Shown piece by piece: positions 60,757 through 64,000 of a stretch of 64,000 bases of DNA. Below the pieces are notes generated by a model. That model worked only from the letters and a program-made list of their open reading frames with translations, searched no databases and was not told the origin of the DNA. Positions within the stretch are counted from its first letter, which is position 1. Every line of letters starts with the position of its first letter. The stretch is from positions 48,878 through 112,877 of the forward strand of contig DASSPH010000110.1 in the NCBI GenBank assembly GCA_035699745.1, given 5' to 3'. The stretch comes from Vicinamibacterales bacterium (GTDB lineage: Bacteria > Acidobacteriota > Vicinamibacteria > Vicinamibacterales > 2-12-FULL-66-21). Both the position numbers and the translations under genes were made by a program.

Positions 60757-61575
60757 ATGAAGGGATATGCCAATGAAGAGTTGCTGACCACGCCGGCGGC
60801 GCTCGCCGGCGCGCAGCAGGGCTCCACGCCTCCCCTGGTGATCGACCTGCGGCCGCCCGAGGACTTTGCCGCGGCGCACATTCCCGGCGCCGTGCATCTG
60901 GATCTGTGGGGCGTGTCGCTCATCGACACGGATCCCGCGCCGCTGAAGGCGTTCATGTGGATGATCGACCACCTGTTCAACCTGCGCGGCGTCACCTGCG
61001 ACACGCCGGTGGTCGTCTACGACGAGCAGTCGGGGATCCGCGCGGCGCGGGCGTTCTGGTTCCTCGAGTATTTCGGCCATCCGCGCGTGCAGGTGCTGGA
61101 CGGGGGCTTCGGCGCGTGGCGCCGTGCCGGGCTGCCGGTCACCCGCGACGCGGCCGCGCCGCCGAAGAGCACCTGGGCCGGGACGCCGCAGCCGCACGCG
61201 ATTGCCACGTGGCGCGACGTCCACACCCGCCTCGGCAATCCGGATGTCGTCCTGCTCGACACGCGCACCGACGGGGAGTACGACGGCAGCGCCGTGCGCG
61301 CGAAGCGCGGCGGCCGCATCCCCGGCGCGGTGCACGTCGAGTGGACGCGCAACCTGGGCGCCGACGGTGCGTTCAAACCGGCTGCCGAACTGCGCGCGAT
61401 GTACGAGCAGGCGGGGGTGACGCCGGACAAGGAAGTCATCACCTACTGCCAGGGGGGGTACCGCGCGGCGCACGGCTACCTCGCCCTGCGGCTGCTCGGA
61501 TATCCGCGCGTCCGCAACTACACCGGATCGTGGAAAGAATGGGGCGATCGCGAGGATCTCCCGGTTGAGAAGTAG
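60757..61575 (+). CDS. sseA: Two-domain rhodanese sulfurtransferase
   Basis: The 272-residue protein has two rhodanese domains: an inactive first (LVIDLRPPEDFAAAHIPGAVHLDLW) and a second with active cysteine in TYCQGGYRAAHGYLAL (C at about 229). It transfers sulfur from thiosulfate or mercaptopyruvate to an acceptor. The loop CQGGYR fits thiosulfate rhodaneses better than 3-mercaptopyruvate types (CGSGVTA). Confidence 0.9.
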   Translation: MKGYANEELLTTPAALAGAQQGSTPPLVIDLRPPEDFAAAHIPGAVHLDLWGVSLIDTDPAPLKAFMWMIDHLFNLRGVTCDTPVVVYDEQSGIRAARAFWFLEYFGHPRVQVLDGGFGAWRRAGLPVTRDAAAPPKSTWAGTPQPHAIATWRDVHTRLGNPDVVLLDTRTDGEYDGSAVRAKRGGRIPGAVHVEWTRNLGADGAFKPAAELRAMYEQAGVTPDKEVITYCQGGYRAAHGYLALRLLGYPRVRNYTGSWKEWGDREDLPVEK

Positions 61576-61587
61576 AATCGTCAGGTC

Positions 61588-62955
61588 ATGAACAACGTGA
61601 TTGATTACATCAACACGAACCGGGACAAGTACGTCGACGAGCTGAAGGCGTACCTGGCCATTCCCAGCATCAGCGCGCTTCCCCAGCACGCCGCCGACGT
61701 GAAACGGTGCGCGGAGTGGTCGGCCGACGAGATGCGGCGCATCGGGATGCAGAACGTGCGGCTGATCGAGACGCCGGGCTTCCCCGTGGTGTACGGCGAC
61801 TGGCTGGGCGCCGCGGGAGCGCCGACGATTCTCTTCTACGGCCACTACGACGTGCAGCCGGTGGATCCGGTCGATCTCTGGGAGTCGCCGCCGTTCGAGG
61901 CGACGATCCGCGACGGCGAGATCTACGCCCGCGGATCGGCCGACGACAAGGGGCAGGTGTTCATGCACTTCAAGGCAATCGAGGCGCACTTGAAGCAGAA
62001 CGGCCGGCTCCCGGTGAACATCAAGATCATTCTCGAGGGGGAGGAAGAAGTCGGCTCCAAGAACCTCGACGACTTCGTCAAGGAACACAAGGACGAGCTC
62101 GGCGCCGACGTCGTCGTCATCTCGGACTCGCCGATGTTCGATCGCGGCATTCCGTCGATCTGCTACGGGCTGCGCGGCCTCGTGTACATGCAGGTGGATC
62201 TGCGGGGCACGAAATCGGATCTCCACTCCGGATCGTTCGGCGGCGCGGTCGCCAATCCCGCCTTCGTGCTCGCCGGCATCCTCGCCCAGATGAAGGACAA
62301 GAGCGGCCGCATCAAGATTCCCGGCTTCTATGACGACGTGCGCGAGCTGCGCGAGGAGGAGCGGGAGCAGTGGAAGCGGCTGCCGTTCAACGAGAAGCGC
62401 TACGCCAAAGAGCTCGGCGCGCCGAAGCTGTGGGGGGAGACCGGGTACTCGACGCTCGAGCGCGTCTGGGCCCGCCCCACGTTCGAAGTCAACGGCATCC
62501 TGGCCGGCTTCACCGGCGAGGGCGCCAAGACGGTCATCCCGGCCGTGGCGATGGCGAAGGTCAGCATGCGCCTGGTGCCGAACCAGGACCCCGACAAGAT
62601 CGCGCAGCTGTTCGAGGACTACGTCAGGAAGGTCGCCCCCAGGACGGTCGAGGTGAAGGTCACGCGCATGCACGGCGGCAAGCCGTGGATGACCGACTTC
62701 GACAACCGGTTCGTCCAGGCGGCCGGCCGCGCGATCGAGAAGGGCTTCGGGAAGGCGCCGGTGTTCAACCGCGAAGGCGGCTCGATTCCGGTGGTCGCGA
62801 CGTTCTCGGAGATTCTGGGCCTGCCGTCGGTGCTGTTCGGCGTCGGTCTGCCGGACGAGAACGCGCATGCCCCGAACGAGAAGCTCGACCTCGGCAACTT
62901 CCACGGCGGCATCATCGCGTCGGCGTTTCTCTACGACGAGATCGCCAGAGGGTAA
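61588..62955 (+). CDS. M20-family dipeptidase
   Basis: The 455-residue metallopeptidase shows GHYDVQPVD (metal His and Asp), [15 protein letters not shown] with the catalytic Glu, and a later GSIPVVATF with PNEKLDL carrying the Glu/His end. Members hydrolyse dipeptides such as Xaa-His. The stop shares its last base with the ATG of the next gene (TAATG). Confidence 0.93.
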   Translation: MNNVIDYINTNRDKYVDELKAYLAIPSISALPQHAADVKRCAEWSADEMRRIGMQNVRLIETPGFPVVYGDWLGAAGAPTILFYGHYDVQPVDPVDLWESPPFEATIRDGEIYARGSADDKGQVFMHFKAIEAHLKQNGRLPVNIKIILEGEEEVGSKNLDDFVKEHKDELGADVVVISDSPMFDRGIPSICYGLRGLVYMQVDLRGTKSDLHSGSFGGAVANPAFVLAGILAQMKDKSGRIKIPGFYDDVRELREEEREQWKRLPFNEKRYAKELGAPKLWGETGYSTLERVWARPTFEVNGILAGFTGEGAKTVIPAVAMAKVSMRLVPNQDPDKIAQLFEDYVRKVAPRTVEVKVTRMHGGKPWMTDFDNRFVQAAGRAIEKGFGKAPVFNREGGSIPVVATFSEILGLPSVLFGVGLPDENAHAPNEKLDLGNFHGGIIASAFLYDEIARG

Positions 62956-63920
62956 TGTCCGGCCCCCCGAGGGTGTACGTCGCCGGGCATCGCGGGCTTG
63001 CGGGCTCGGCGATCGTCCGGCGCCTCGAGCGCGGATCCGGTGCGGTCGAGATTCTGACCGCGACGCGCGAGCAGCTCGACCTGCGCGATCAGGCCGCGGT
63101 CAACTACTGGTTCAAGGCGAATCGCCCGGAGTACGTCTATCTGGCGGCCGGCACGGTCGGCGGCATCCTCGCCAACTCGACGCGTCCCGCGGAATTCATC
63201 TACGACAACATGCTGATCCACGCCACCGTGGTGCATGCGGCGCACCTGTTCGGCGTGAAGAAGCTGCTGTATCTCGGCAGCTCCTGCATCTACCCCCGAG
63301 ACTGCGCGCAGCCGATGACCGAGGCGCAGCTCCTGACCGGCGCGCTCGAGCCGACCAACGAGTCGTACGCGATTGCCAAGATCGCCGGCATCAAGCTGTG
63401 CCAGGCATACCGGCGGCAGTACGGGTCCCGCTTCATCTCGGCGATGCCCACCAACCTCTACGGGCCCAACGACAACTTCGATCTCGCGACCGCGCACGTG
63501 CTGCCGGCGATGATGCGCAAGTTCCACGAGGCCCGGGCCGCGGGCGTGCGCGAGGTGGTGGTGTGGGGCACCGGCACGCCGCGGCGCGAGTTCCTGCACG
63601 TCGACGACCTCGCCGACGCCTGCGTCCTGCTGATGGAGCGCTACGACGAAGAGGGGCACGTCAACGTCGGCACCGGTGAGGACGTCAGCATCCGCGAGCT
63701 GAGCGAGCTGCTGCGGGACATCATCCATCCCGAAGCGACGCTGCGCTTCGACACCTCGAAGCCGGACGGCATGCCGCGCAAGCTGCTCGACGTTTCGCGC
63801 CTTCACGCCCTGGGCTGGCGCCATCGCATCGCGCTCGGCGACGGGATCGCCGCCACCTACCGCTGGTTCCTCGAGAACCAGGGGCACCTGCGCGTCTCGG
63901 GCGCCGCAACGCCGGCGTAG
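62955..63920 (+). CDS. fcl: GDP-L-fucose synthase-like epimerase/reductase
   Basis: The 321-residue SDR has the NAD(P) motif [40 protein letters not shown], the SSCIYP serine strand and the active YAIAK. It would make GDP-L-fucose from GDP-4-keto-6-deoxymannose for surface polysaccharide. The mannose dehydratase (gmd) is not in the window. ATG overlaps the peptidase stop. Confidence 0.93.
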   Translation: MSGPPRVYVAGHRGLAGSAIVRRLERGSGAVEILTATREQLDLRDQAAVNYWFKANRPEYVYLAAGTVGGILANSTRPAEFIYDNMLIHATVVHAAHLFGVKKLLYLGSSCIYPRDCAQPMTEAQLLTGALEPTNESYAIAKIAGIKLCQAYRRQYGSRFISAMPTNLYGPNDNFDLATAHVLPAMMRKFHEARAAGVREVVVWGTGTPRREFLHVDDLADACVLLMERYDEEGHVNVGTGEDVSIRELSELLRDIIHPEATLRFDTSKPDGMPRKLLDVSRLHALGWRHRIALGDGIAATYRWFLENQGHLRVSGAATPA

Positions 63921-63940
63921 CCGCGCCGCGGCACTGACGC

Positions 63941-64000
63941 ATGTCCCTGCGCATCGGATTCGACCTGGACGGCGTGCTCGCGGACTTCGCGTCCGCGTAC
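63941..64000 (+). CDS. HAD-like hydrolase (5' end only)
   Basis: The first 20 codons read MSLRIGFDLDGVLADFASAY, in which DLDGVLADF is HAD motif I with the nucleophile Asp. The rest lies beyond the right edge. It may be a 5'-nucleotidase or phosphatase; no more can be said. Confidence 0.7.
   Translation, partial: MSLRIGFDLDGVLADFASAY

Noticed and set aside
60751..62904. 717-codon open frame on the minus strand
   Set aside because: Antisense of the rhodanese and M20 peptidase genes, both of which have catalytic motifs.

Overview
The window is a continuous stretch of high-GC bacterial chromosome with gene ends packed into ATGA/GTGA overlaps. The combination of a complete Tad (Flp) pilus operon, hpnCDE squalene genes, an outer-membrane LolA-like/MMPL/porin-like module, lipobox proteins and abundant sigma-54 signals indicates a Gram-negative organism. 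Acidobacteriota (Vicinamibacteria-like) is my best guess. That is inference from gene content only; there is no rRNA or tRNA marker in the window, and I saw no CRISPR array or insertion sequence.

Region by region. (1) 1-7120, minus strand: a two-gene SNF2 helicase plus Eco57I-type adenine methyltransferase pair (DISARM DrmD/DrmMI-like, but without drmABC). It sits 12 nt upstream of a ferredoxin-NrfD fusion that runs off the left edge. (2) 7202-21317: a Tad pilus locus organised around divergent sigma-54 promoters (8771-9171). Leftward are a two-TM peptide and a receiver-like protein. Rightward are two Flp pilins separated by a terminator, then tadV/cpaA, tadE, cpaB, cpaC, tadG, tadZ, cpaF, tadB and tadC. 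The operon is extended by a DUF192 protein, an AAA+ ATPase and an ICMT-like membrane methyltransferase. (3) 21314-22742: Smr protein, QueF, HU and a small unknown.

(4) 22756-29606, minus strand, is the most interesting part. Transcription order is a sigma-54 response regulator, an array of inverted half-sites, a radical SAM/SPASM peptide maturase, three tiny precursor peptides (28-31 aa) sharing a Pro-Trp-x-x-Asp motif, a family-5 peptide-binding lipoprotein without any ABC transporter, and a dCache-type histidine kinase. I read this as a candidate self-contained signalling system: make a modified peptide, bind it outside with the lipoprotein, sense it through the kinase, and respond through the sigma-54 activator. 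The precursor genes are too short for ordinary gene calling.

(5) 29638-43511: lipoamide dehydrogenase, an E2 acyltransferase and LipB, an ECF sigma factor, an MDH-like protein lacking catalytic residues, an SDR, a Ser/Thr kinase with an altered catalytic loop, threonine dehydratase, CDP-alcohol transferase, metallohydrolase, an orphan PntAA with an FHA protein, an alpha/beta hydrolase without a serine nucleophile, and YgfZ. (6) 43488-54354: MutT and MutY as overlapping genes, a cobalamin adenosyltransferase, hpnCDE, ThiI, LacD-type aldolase, a lipoprotein, NUDIX, peptide deformylase, a double-length ThyX, thioesterase and a monothiol glutaredoxin-like protein. (7) 54436-64000: a GC-rich repeat pair, the LolA-like/MMPL/beta-barrel module, an MBL hydrolase, an octamer-repeat hairpin, a winged-helix regulator with its membrane partner, rhodanese, M20 dipeptidase, GDP-fucose synthase-like epimerase and the start of a HAD hydrolase. 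Two convergent gene junctions (36619 and 59632) carry the same TTTGGAAA octamer array.
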